In this document: in pieces, positions 36,446 to 48,800 of the stretch | How positions within the stretch are numbered: position 1 is the stretch's first letter | How the letters are laid out: each line of letters opens with the position of its first letter | Assembly (NCBI GenBank): GCA_000751295.2 | Contig: CCMO02000002.1 | Span: 1,076,501 to 1,140,500 of the forward strand | DNA length: 64,000 nucleotides | Direction: 5' to 3' | Source: a bacterium YEK0313 | Lineage (GTDB): Bacteria > Pseudomonadota > Alphaproteobacteria > Rhizobiales > Phreatobacteraceae | The notes under the pieces: generated by a model | Seen by the model: the letters and a program-made list of their open reading frames with translations, nothing else | The model's database searches: none | Told to the model about the DNA's origin: nothing | Position numbers and translations under genes: made by a program

Positions 36446-36844
36446 GTGAAGAAGATGCTGATGGCGGGCCTGGCGGGCCTGCTGCTGTCTGCCTGCGTCA
36501 CCACACAGGAAATGCCGCTGGCGCCGAACATGGTCCGGCTCGACACCGAGGCCGGCGGCCTCTTGTTCGTGGGCCAGGCCGTGCCGCAGACCATGCGCCG
36601 CGCAGCGCAGGCAACCATCGCCCGCGGCTATACCCATTTCCGGCTGGAGCAGGCCTCCCTGCAGCAGGGCTCCCAGGTGGCCGGGGCAACGATCAACCGA
36701 TTTGGACCAGGCGCCTATTCCGTGACACCGATCAACCGCCGCACCGCATCAGCTGGCGCGACGGTCATCATGTTCCACGCCAACGACCCCGGCGCGCGCG
36801 GCGCATTCGAGGCCGCGGCCGTGCTGCGCCAATACGGGTCCTAG
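36446..36844 (+). CDS. Small phage-borne lipoprotein
   Basis: 132 residues starting at GTG 36446 with GGGGGA 6 bases upstream; ATG 36425 is an alternative. The N-terminus is a lipoprotein signal peptide: 'KKMLMAGLAGLLLSACVTT', with lipobox LSAC. The mature part ('YTHFRLEQASLQQGSQVAGA' and 'TVIMFHANDPGARGAFEAAA') resembles short uncharacterised envelope lipoproteins. It is transcribed against the late genes and sits between the giant gene and the lysis unit, the typical place of a lysogenic-conversion gene. It may alter the host surface, for example superinfection exclusion; this is inference. Confidence 0.75.
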   Translation: MKKMLMAGLAGLLLSACVTTQEMPLAPNMVRLDTEAGGLLFVGQAVPQTMRRAAQATIARGYTHFRLEQASLQQGSQVAGATINRFGPGAYSVTPINRRTASAGATVIMFHANDPGARGAFEAAAVLRQYGS

Positions 36845-39800
36845 TGCAGCCGGGCACCGAGGCCGTCGCGCAGGGTGCGGGACAGCCGCTGGTTCTGGAT
36901 CACGACGCCATCATCGCGGCGCGCCGAGGCCCGGACGCGCGCCGTGAGGGACTGGCGCAGCGTGTCTGCCGTAATCTGGATCCCGCGCGCATATGAGCGC
37001 GCGTTCCAGGCCTGGATCCGCTGGAAGGCGTCGCGGCGGGCCTCGGCGTCACCGAGCCGCGCTGCCATCGCCCAGCGGTTCAACAACTCTCGGCGCTCCT
37101 GCTGCACCTTGAACTGCGCCTCGCGGAGCCGTGATCCGCGCTCATAGGTTTCGGCGATGTGAGCCGGTGTGAAGCCCGTGGCCTGCGCGATGACGTCCCA
37201 AGCCGAAATCCGGTCCCGCGGCACTATCTCGTCGCCGCGGCGGCTCTGGACGCCCTCGTTGGCATAGCGATAGGCCTTCATGAGGTCGCGAATGGCTTTC
37301 GGCACGATCATCTCGGCGCCGCGGGCCACCTTGCCCTCCCCAATCATCTCCATGCCACCACGGACGCTGAGCGCCGTCGAAGGCACGACCCCCATGGCGT
37401 TGAACATGAACTCCCTCCACCAGTTGCGGCCGTCCTTGTTGCCGTCGGGTGCGCGCAGGAAAAAGTCGGGCATGCCGATGCGCGCTGTCAGGTCCAGGCC
37501 AGCCAAATGGCCCGGTGCGCCCTTGAGGATCATCCCACCGATCGTGGGCCCGAACAGGTCGACGATGCTCTTCTCGATCCGGTTCTTGAATTCGAATGGA
37601 TCGTCATCATTCCCGAGCGCCATGCCGGCGATCGCCATGAGCACATTATAGCCGGCGACGCCGGTGATGCCGCCCATGAGCGCCATCATGCCGATGATAC
37701 CGGCGAGCTGATGCCGCGCCTCCGAGCGAGCCTGCGCGGTATCGCCCTTGAACGACTGGTACACGTCGCGGAACAGCCGGTACCACATGTTGATCTGGAA
37801 GTTCTGGAAGACGAATGCGAGTTTGGCCCAATCTTTCTGCAAGACACGCGGGCGGTTCGAGTTCGAATAATCGAAATTGACCTTCCAGGTCAGGTCGTGC
37901 GCGGTGTCGATCGCCTCGCGATGCTGCTGGCCGGCCTCGCGAGCCAGCCGGTATGCAGCGAGCGCAGTTACCTCTCGGTTCCACACCTCGGCGCGGTGGA
38001 ATGCCCAGCCAATCTTGGTCATCACCTTGTGCCGCAGCGGCGAATACTCGACGCCGGTGTCGCCGATGCCGGCCAGATCATGGCTTTGCGATCGCTCGAT
38101 GAGGCCAGATGCGTAAAATGCCGCAACCGCGGCGCGCTCCTGCGCCGTCAGGCTGGCGGCATCGGCGATCGATCCGCGGCCGGTCACGGTCTCCCGGGCC
38201 GCCCGCATCAGAGCGGCCGTCGCCTTGGCCATGCCGCCGAGCCGGGTGCCAAGGATCGGCACGCCCAACATGATAGGCTGAGTCATGTTGACGATCGCCG
38301 CGGCGGGCGTCGCACCGAGATACCAGACGAACATGGCCGAGGTGACGGCTTGCACGGCCCGGGAGCCCGTCGGGTTCATCACCCACTCGTGTCGCTTCCG
38401 GAGCTCGTTGACCAGCGTGCCGCCACGCGTCGGGTCGTCCGACCGTTTGGCTTCTTCGGCGGCACCGTTCACCGCCTCGACCAGGTCGGCGCCGTATTTC
38501 AGCCGCGCCATCTGGTGCGCGGCATGGAACATGTGGCTGGCGAACCCTTTGAGCGCGTCGGCCTGGAAGCCGGCGCGCCCCTTGCGGTGGATGTAGCGTT
38601 TCCGGATCGAGAGATCCGGCATGGTCGACAGGTAGCGCTGCCAGACCGCATCCATCACCGAGGCATCGACGCCGGCGCCGTCGAGCAGGGTCGAGAGTTC
38701 GCCGATGATCCGGGAGTCCATCGCGGCGCCCATCTCCGCGGCGTTATCGATGACGCCCTCCTCCTTGCTGAGCCCGGGCAGGTCGCCCTGGATCTTCGTC
38801 CAGTTCTCACGCACCCAGCGCCGCCGCTCGGCCTCGCGTTCGAACCGCGAGAACGAGACGACGTGCCCCTCGGCGTTCTTGATGGTCACGAAGTAGCGGC
38901 CGAACCGCGAGAGCGGGAAATACGGCGCCGGCAGCCGGCTGGACTCGAACTTCTGGCGCAGCCTGGTCATGCGGGCGCGATGCCCCCAGAGGCTGCGCGA
39001 CCGGTCGGCCTCGCGCTTGGCATCCAGCGCCTCGATGCGCTCCCGCTTTTCCGGCTCGAGCAGCGAGCCATCGCGCCGAACCCGATCAACGGCGGAGCGA
39101 TAGGCCTGGTCGGCCTTCCGGTCAGCGGCCAGGTGCGCCTTGTCGACGTTGGCCAGTATGATGGTGTCGAGCTCGTCCTGCTGGGCGACATAGGCGTCGC
39201 GGACGCGGCGATAGAGCGCGTGTGCGGCCGGCGGCAGGGCCTGCCACTGGCGGACAAGAGCCTCCTGCGCCTGATGGCCGCGCTCGGCCTTGGCATGATC
39301 CGGATCGAAACCGGCCAACGTGGCGTCGTGCATCAGGGCGGCCAGCTGCTCGGCACCGCTGCGGTTTGCGGAGGCAAAGCGGCGCCAGTCCTCGGCGAGC
39401 GACACCATGGCCTCGTGGCGGTTGCCGCGATAGGTGTCCATGTCGCGCTTCGATTTCAGGTAGGCGTCGATCGACGTCATGCCGGGGCGCGCGAGCTCGC
39501 TGAAGTAGTTCAGCGGCACGGTCGCCAGCAGCTTCGGCTGGATGTCGGTAGCCCAACCTTTGACTGTGTCGGCGACGTCCTGGCGCGACAGGTTGAGGGA
39601 ATACCGCCGATCGCCCGGCGTTACCGGCGCGGGGGAAGCTCCATCTCCCCCGAGAACACCTTTCGAGCGAAGTCGCTCGCTTCTTTCGCGCTCTGCCGCA
39701 GCTGCTCGAGCTCGGAGGGCGTCAGCGTCTCGGAAGTTGCGGATGTAAGCGGCTTCGTCGGCGGTGAGGCCGGCCGGATCGACTTGGAAGAGGTCTCGGA

Positions 39801-42800
39801 CTGCATTTCCAAACCTCCCTTCGATATCGCGCACGACGCTGCGCGTCGGCGTCAGTACACCCGCGCGGCTTCCATTGACAAGCATGACGACGCCGACCAC
39901 TTCGCCGCCGCCGGCCTGAATATGGTTCGCGAGGTCGGCAATTGTCGACCCCATGACGGAGACATCGTCGACCAGCACATAGCGGCCGCCGCGCTCCACC
40001 GGCCCGCTGAACTGTGTGCGCGTCGCGACCCGCTCCATCGGGCCGGCACCGGTATGGTAGGCGCGGTTCGACTGCACGATATCGGTCGCATCGCGGTTGC
40101 CGGTCGCCTGCGCGTACCGGGCGGCCAGCATCGATGGGATGCGATTCCGTCCTGTGATCTCCTCGGCAACGACCGGTGCATAGATGACGCCGCTCCCGAA
40201 TCGATCAGCGGCGGCGGCCAGATCCTCCGGCCGAACGAGATCGCGCACCAGGCGCGCAGCGGCCGCCATATCGCCTGCCTTGGCATCGGCATAATCGACG
40301 TGGGCCTTCAAGGGTTCCGTGTTCCGGAAGGTCGCAATCGGCATCGCTGCGGCCGCGGGGATACCGGCGCGGCGCCAGCCGTCTCGAACGCTGAACGGCC
40401 TCCCTACAACTTCGCCCTGGGACTGCGACCGCAGCGCGGCCACGGCGAGTGCGCGCAGCTGCGCCGGCGTGACGCGGCCGAGCTGCGCGCCGAAGCGCGC
40501 CAGCGCCCACGCCTTCACGCGACCGACGACGTCGTCGATCCAACCGCGCAGAGCGCGAGGCGCCGAGTCGTATTCTTCGACAGCGTAGGCGCCGAATTCC
40601 TCAACCGCGAGCGCGCCCGTGGCACCCGCTCGCGCGACGCGGGCCCGGGCCCTGTCGAAGAAGACCCGGGCGCCGCCTCCTGAACGCTCGAACTGGCGAT
40701 GCAGGCGACCCAGCCTCTGCATGAGCCCGTCCCAGGCCGTCGAACCGATCAGCGGCCGGACACCTGCATGAAACATCTCGTGCAGCAGCACCGGCATTGC
40801 CGGGCCCCCGGCCAGCGCGGGCGCGACCAGCGTGATCTTGCCGTCGCCGCTCGTCCACCCCTGCGCAGCGGCTGGGACACCCTCCGGAACCTGGTTGACG
40901 ATCTTGATGCGGCCGGCCTCGATCAGCCGGTTGACGAGCCCGGCCAGTGGCCCACGGCCGAGATCCGCGCGCACAGACGCGCTGTCCTTCTGCCCTCCTT
41001 CCCACACGAAAAGGTTGAGCCCGCCGCCCGTTTCGGCTAAACTTTTCTTGTCGGCGGAGCTTTCTCCGCTGTCACTGGTGCCGTCGGCATCAGGGGCCAA
41101 CCGGGCACCAATCCCCGGGCCGCCGACGCCGGGAGCGGCTTCCAACACAGGCTGACCCAACAGATCTCGGTCTGCGGTCCCTCCGGGTACACCGACCCCC
41201 GGGCTCCCGGCGCCCCTGTCAAAGTTGAAATCGTACTGCCACGATCCCTGCGGGGTCTTGTGGATCGACACCGCCAGGCGAATCGGACGACCGGCGAAGT
41301 CGATTGCCGCAGAGACGATGGCGCGTTCCAAGATGTCTGGCCGGGTTCCAGGCTCGCGGAACACGACCTCGCCGTGCTCGACGATCGCTCGGATCGCCGG
41401 CACCGCGCGCAACAGCACGTCGCCCTTCCCGCCAAAGGTCGTCTTCTTCATGCCACGGCGGGTGAAACCGACGACGGTGCCGTCGGCCATGGATGCGGTC
41501 GTGCCGAAGAGGTTGCGGTCATACCAGGCCGCCGCAGCCTTCCGCAGGGCTGGCATATCCTCGGGGCCTTTGAATTCGACCCCGAGCTCGGTGCCGTTGA
41601 TCGTCGCCACCGGCTTGTCACCGATCGAGGCTTTGCCTTCGGCCGACGGTGCCGGTTTCGGCTTCGGCCTCAGCTCGGCGATCAGCTGCTGATGACGCGA
41701 CCGGGCTTCATCGAGCGCAGCGGCATCCTCAAACGGGCCGATCTGACCTTCCAGCTTCGGCAGCTGACGCTCGATCTCGGCGGCGCGCGCCTGCAGCTGC
41801 GCCGGCGCATCGATCATCCGGCGGACCGTGTTCATCGCCCTCATGCCGAGGCCGGTAGCATCGGCCTCCGAGACGTCGGTGACGTGGATCTCGTGCCGAC
41901 CTGCGCCACGCAGGACGACATTGACTGCATCGCCGGCGACGTGCTGGACGGTCACCGTGAACTCGCCGAGCGTGCCGAGCACGCGCTCGTCCTCGCCCGC
42001 CGCGATCACCCGGCGCGCCGCGGCGATCACCGCGGCCCCGAAATCCTTCGGCTTGTCAATCGGTGCGCGTTCGATGCTTGCTGCAAGCGGCTCGCTCGCC
42101 CGGGCTGTCGCGGCATCGGCTTCGGCGGCCGGCAGAGCCTGGGCGATCTTGGCGCGCTCCTCCGTCATCGCGCGGATGCGCGCGCGGACCCGGTGCTGCT
42201 CGCGGTCGTGCTCGACCTCCGCCCCTTCGAGGCGGCGCACCTGTTGGCGCACCGTCATCTCTTCGAGGATCAGCGGATTGCCGGAGGCCGCCGCCTTCAT
42301 TTCCGCGGCGTTCGCGGCCTCGCCGGCGATATCCTCGACCGTGCGCGATTTCACGTCACCGCGGCGGAGCTGCTCTACAAACCGGGCCTTGGCCTCGATC
42401 GTCTGCCACTGGCGTGCGTCCAACGTGTTCTTGGTCGCATAGCGCAGGATCTCGATCTCGAACCCATCCGGATCGGCGTCGAAGAGCTCATTACCCTGTC
42501 GGATGCCGCGGCCATCCCGCTGCTCGAGGTCTGACGGACGCCAGGGCGCATCGAGGTGGTGCAGGGCAACCAGGCGGTTCTGGACGTTCGTCCCGGCGCC
42601 CATCTTCGCGGTAGAGCCGAACAGAAACCTGATCCGACCCGCTCTGACCTTCCCGAAGAGCTCCTGCTTCTGCAGGTCGGAGTTCGCGTCATGGATGAAA
42701 GCGATCTCGGCTGCCGGGATGCCACGCGCGATCAACTTAGCCTTCAGATCGTCGTAGACCGAGAACGAGCCATCCAACGCCGCGAGCTCGTCCGGAGACA

Positions 42801-45800
42801 TCGCGTCGAGCTGCTGCTGCGCGGCGTCATCCCCGGCCTCGGCCGCCGCGATGACGGCCCGGATCCGCTCGGCTTCCTTTTTCTTTTGCGCCTGCGGTGT
42901 CGAGAGATCGATGAAGACGAGCTGCGTGCCGCGGTCGTGCTGGGAGGCGCGGTAGATGCGCACCATCTCGTCGGCGGCTCTATGGACCTTCGATCCCGCT
43001 GCGTCGCCATAGGAGCCATCGATCAGGCGCATGTCGAGCGCGGACTTCCGGGCGTCCGACATGATTTTCAGCATGTTGTCGCTGCCTGGTTCCGGCCGTT
43101 TCGGCAGGTTCTCGGCGCGATAGATCAGCGTGCCTTCGGGATATCTGGTGACGCCGTCATCATCGGTTGTGGGCTCGCCGACATAGGCGGCTTGGTCATC
43201 GGAGCGCTCGACCACGATGTTCGTGGGCCGGCCGCCCTTGACTTTCGGCAGCGGAAACCGCTTGCCCTCGGCCGCCAGCATCGCCTTGATGTCGTCATTC
43301 GCGACGACATCGGCGAAGGACCGATAGCGTTGCATGAGCTCAGGCACATTCACGAATCGGGCGAACCGCTGATTGAGCTTGTACTGCCCGGTCGGCGAAA
43401 GCTCCCAGTCCGTCACGACCTCGCCGAAAACTTTGGCCCAGGCGTCGAAATGAGCGAGGCCCATCGCGTTGAGCGCGCGACCGTCAAGGTAGCGCATCAA
43501 CGTGTACATCTCGACCATCGAGTTCGAGAGCGGCGTGCCGGTGAGGAAGAAGAGGTTGCGGCCGCCGGTCGATTCGAGGAGATGCCTGACCTTTATGAAG
43601 AGGTCAGCCGCCTTCTGGCTGCCCAACGGATCACCGAGGCCGGCGACGCGCTGCATCGACGACGAGTAGGCGAGGTTCTTGAATTCGTGCGCCTCGTCGA
43701 CTGCGAGCGCATCGATGCCGAGATCTTCCCAGACCAGGCCGCGGTCTTTCGAGCCGGTGTCCAGCAGCTTCTGCAGGCGCGTTTTCAGGCCGTCGCGCAC
43801 CTTCGACATCTGGGAGACGCTGCGGGAGGAATTCTCGCCGGTTGCCGCCCGCAGCTCCTTGATGGAGGCCTCAAGGCCCTCGACCTGCTCCTGGATAAAG
43901 GCAGCTTCGTATTCCGGCGACACGCCCAGCTTCTTGAACGAGCTGTGGGCGATGATCACAGCGTCCCAGTCACCGGTCGCGATCCGCGCGAATAGGCGCT
44001 GCCGCCGCTCACGCTCGAAATCCCGCTCCGTTGGCGCCAGCACCTGCGCGCCAGGATAGAGCCGCACGAAGTCGGCCGCCCACTGACCGACGAGATGGTT
44101 CGGCACGACCACCATGGGCTTCTTGGCCCGGCCGGTGCGCCGGAGCTCCATGATCGCCGCGATCGCGGCGAACGTCTTGCCGGCGCCGACGGTGTGATCG
44201 AAGAGGACGACGCCCGACTGCATCGCCCGCCAGACCACGTTTTTTTGATGCGGCCGGAGCGAAATGATGTCGTCGGAGACCTTGCCGGGCAGGCTCAGAT
44301 GGGAGCCGTCGTACCGGGTCTCGATGTCAGTGTTGAACGTGTCGTTGTAGAGGCGCGCAAGCTGCTCGCGGCGGCCGTCATCCTGCCAGATCCAGCGCCG
44401 CCATTCGTCGCGCGCCCGGTTTACCTTCTCGGCCGCGGCATCCGTGGCCTGCTGGTTGACCACATATGTGCCGTCGCTCAACTTGTCCTGCACGACAACC
44501 CGGTCGCCGTTGATGGCCGCCTCAAGCACGCGGGCGACCGAGACCCGATCGGTACCCCACTGCTCCTGCGCCGCGGCCGATGGTTTCGGGGTCACCAGCA
44601 CCCATTTCGCGTTGCCGCGGCTGTAATAGGCCGTGCCGCCGGTGGCGTCGGCTACGTGATCGAGAAAGCTGCCGACGTGCTCGGCCGGGACCCATGGCGA
44701 CCCGGCTTTGACATCGATGTCGACGGCCTCGATGTCGGCTGGCTGCACGTCGTGCAGCGCGTCGACGTTGCGCCGGAAGGCGGGATCCTCCGCCACGGCG
44801 CGCTCGGCCTCCGCCAGCTTGGCCTTGACGTTGCCAGAGAGATAGAGGTCCGCGGGCTCCCAGGCGCCCGCCGGGGTGCGATAGATCAGCGGGCCGAGCT
44901 CGGCGACGATGTCCGCCTCGGAGCGACCGTAGAGGCGCACCATCTCGTCCATGTCGGCACGGCCGCGGTCCGAGAGCACCTGCGCCAGGGCATCCCTTGC
45001 CGAGGAGGCCGAGGTCGGTCGCGCATAGGGCTGTTGAGTTCGGCGGGCGAAAATCGGCGCCTTATCGGCGCTGGGTGGCCGTGCTTTCTCGCCCGTCGTC
45101 TTCGCGGCGGCCGGCCCAACACCCTTCGAGAAATTTACCTCAAGCGCCGAGATCTGCGGCCAGGTCGGATCGTCGCGGAACAGCCGCTTGTTCGCGTCGG
45201 CGTTGATCGGACCGTGCTTGTCGACGAACGCGTCATAAACCTTGTTCAGCCGCTCCCGAAGAATATCGAGCTTGGCGTCGGTGGCCGCGGGATCGAGCTG
45301 CGCGCGGCGCAAGCGCGCGAAGGCGTCGCGAACCCTGACCATATGGGCGACGCGTGCCGCGGCCGTCGCATTCGCAAACTGCACCGGCCGTGCCTGGTGT
45401 TCACCGAGGACATCTGGCCGGCGCTCCCACACCGAGCCGTCCGGATCCAGGAACATCGAACCTTCGACCGCGTCTGCCACAGTCAAGGGGACCGCGACCT
45501 TTTCGAGCGTCAAGGCGCCAGGCGGTGCCATGATATTGGCCGGCAGGCGAGCGACGGCCGCCTGTAGCTCCGCGGCGAGGTCCTGCCCAGGCCGGGCGAT
45601 CAGCGCCGAATCGTCGGCGCGGTACATGGAGCCATAGGCGCCGAAATCGCCGAGCATCTGAGCCGGATTGTCGACGAAATACCGGTTGAGCGGGACCGCG
45701 CGCCCCTCTTTGTCACGATGCACGCCGACATTGACCCACGCGTCGTTGCCGGTCTTCTCGTCGGATCCGCGGCGGCGGAAGAACACGATATCGGTCGTGA

Positions 45801-48800
45801 CCGAGGTGCCGGCGTTCGCTGCGAAGGCGTCATTCGGGAGGCGGATGGCGCCGACGAGATCGGCCCGCGCCGCGACATATTGCCGAGCCGCCGAATTGGC
45901 GCTGTCGAGGAAGCGACTGGTCACGACCATCGCCATGACGCCGCCCGGCTTCACACCATCGATCGATTTCGCCAAGAAGTAGTTGTGAATGCTGAACTGT
46001 GCGATCTGCCGATTGAGGCGGTCGTGCACTCTCTCCGATCCGAAGGGCGGGTTGCCGATGGCAAGATCGAAGTGGCCGGCCGGCAGCGCGAGATCCTGGA
46101 ACCCCAGCGGAGCCTGGATGTTGGCGTCCAGATAGAGGTTCTTCGCGATCGATCCGGTCAGTCGATCGAGCTCAACGCCGGTGAAGCGCGTGCCTGCGCG
46201 CAGCGCGGCCGGCGACAGGCCAATGAAATTGCCGGCGCCGACAGACGGCTCCAGGACCTGGCCGCCGGCGAAGCCGAGGCGTCGCACGGCGGACCACATC
46301 GCGCGCACGATTTCCGGGCGGGTATAGTGCGCGTTGCGCGTCGAGCTCTCCGCCGCCCGATATTCTTCCGGCGTCAGCATCTCCTTGAGCTCGGCGGCCT
46401 CCCGCTCCCAGCCCTTGGCCACGCTGCCGTCATCGCGCGCGAAAGCATTGCGGAGGCCGCCCCAGCCGACCCATTTGGCAAGTATCGCCTGCTCGTCGCG
46501 CGTGGCCGTGCGTGCCTCGTCGGCCAGCTGGCGGATGAGGCGGATCGCGGCGAGGTTCTGACGAAACTTTCGCTTGGCCCCGCCGGCGCCGATTTCGTCC
46601 TGATCGGTGATCGTGTAGTTCGCCGGGCGCCCGGCGGCCTCGATGCCGCCCGAGGGTTGCGGCGTTACCGGTTCGGCTCGAGCTCGGGCGCCCGCGCCGT
46701 CGTCAGGATGCCGTCCTCGTCCGGCTCGTCCGCCGGCCGATCGCTCATCGCCTGCCGCAACAGATTCAGCCGCTCGCTCTGGCTCTGCTCCTCGCTCGTC
46801 GGCTTCTCGGCCTTCCGCTCGGCCGGCGGAAACAGATGGTTTGCCCGCACCATCTGAAACGCTTCGTCTGGCCGGTACCCGCTCGCCTCGAGCTGGCTGG
46901 TCTCGCGATAGGTCGCCTCGGCCGCCGCGCGCAGCGTCTTGTCCAGCGTCCCCGCCTGCTTCAGGTCGCGATACAGCGTCGGCAGGTTGTCCTGCCAATG
47001 CTTCCTCGCCTGGTCGATCCAGCGGTTCAACTCGGCCACCGCTCTCCTCCTGTGCCGCCTCGGGCGCCGCCATGTCGGCGGCATGAAGCCGGGCGGACTC
47101 CTCGGCCGGGGTCATGCCGGCCGTGTCCAGGCCAGGATAATGCCTCACGGCCTCCCAAAATGAAAGGAGATAGGGGCGGACCTGCGGACCGAGGTCCTCG
47201 ACCATGCGCCTCGCGTAAGCCGAAAACGAGCGGACGCCGGACTCGATATAGGCGCCGGCGATGGTCATGCCGTCGACCAGCACCTCCGGATCGATGCCGG
47301 AATTGACCTGGCGCAGCTTCGCTCGCAAGCGCTCGCGCGCAGCCGCGACTTTATCGGCGGTGAAAATCTTGTTCTCGCCGAACTGCGCCGGCTTCTCGGC
47401 TGCGGGCTCCGGCGGAGCAGGCGCCGGTTCTGCTGCTGGAGGCGCCGCCGCCGGCTCCGCAGCCTTCGGCGCGCTCGGTTCGCGCGCCGGCGCAAACGGC
47501 TTCGTCGTGTCGCCCTCCGCGAACCAACGCTTGAGGTCGCCGACTGTGGTCTCCGTGATCGCACCGAGACCCTTCCAGCCTTTGGCATAATTCGCGCGAT
47601 AGGCGCTCTGCGCCTGCTCCCGGCTGTCGAAGCCGAGCATCACCTTGTGCTCGTCGAATGCGCCGGTGCCGGGATTGACCTGGTCGACCACGAACACCGG
47701 CGCGTCGTCCGTCAGCGACGTCGTGCCGGCGCGAACGAACGTGTCGACGTGATCCTTGTCGCGACCGGTGGTGCCGCGGAAATAGCCATAATGGCTCTTC
47801 ATCGTGACCGACCAGGCCTTGCCGCGCCGATCGGTACCGCTGCGCTGGGAGCCGGCCGGATTCTCGATCGAGATGTCCATGCCACCGAGCCGGATGTGGC
47901 CCTTCGAATAATTCCCGGCCTCCTTCTGGGCCTCGGTCGGCTGCGGTTTCGTGTTGGTGGGGCTGGTCGCGGCTTCGTTGGCGGAGGCATCGACGCTCGG
48001 GGGCGCCGCGCCCTTGGCCTCGCGCGCATCCTCGGCCCGCATGCGCCCGAGGAGCTTGTCGTTCACGGCATGCATTTTTACCGGCGTGCGCGTCGTGGCC
48101 TCGCGCGCGGCGCGCTCGACGCGATACCGATAGTCCTCGGCGATCTGGGCGAGACGCTGCGGCGAGACGCCGAACGTCTGGGCCAGCGTCGCTTGCGCGG
48201 CCATCGGCGCATCGGTGTCGAGATCCAGGGCGCCGCGGCCGAGCGTCCGCTTCGATTCGTGCCGCAGCTTGCCGAGGTCGTAGAGCGCAGCATGCACCTG
48301 ATCGGGCAGTTCGACCTGCTTGCCGCGAACCTCGCGGGCGAGCGAGTTGGCGCCGGCCAGCGTTTCCCGCGGGACCGGCGGGCGTTCCTTCAGCTCGCGC
48401 GCGGCGATCGCTGCTTGCGAGAGACCATTGACGCGCAAGTTCGTGGTCGGCACCTGCATCTCGGCACCGTCATCGCGCCGTATTAGTGCCTCGGTGCCGC
48501 CGGCCTCGAACGATTGCACCGTGGCTCCGGCGAGGCCGGCGGCGGTCGGATCGTCGATCAGCACGCGCTGGCCCGGCTGCGTGACCATCGCTGGGCGCTC
48601 GGCCAGCGGCGCGGTGTCGGCCCGCGCCGGTGCGGTGCTGGATTCGGTGGCCGGCGTCCGACCGGTGCCAGGCGTGGCGATGGCCGAGAGCGGGACCTGC
48701 AGCGTCTCGCGTCGGATCTCGCCGGTCTCCGGATCGGCGACATCCGCGCGCACCATGGCCTCGCCATCGGGCGAATAGCCTTCGACCCGGGCTGCGATCT

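Noticed and set aside
37159..40683. 1,174-residue open frame on the plus strand opposite the giant gene
   Set aside because: It is antisense to clearly coding sequence and has the His/Arg/Asp-rich composition of a GC-rich shadow frame, with no recognisable domain.
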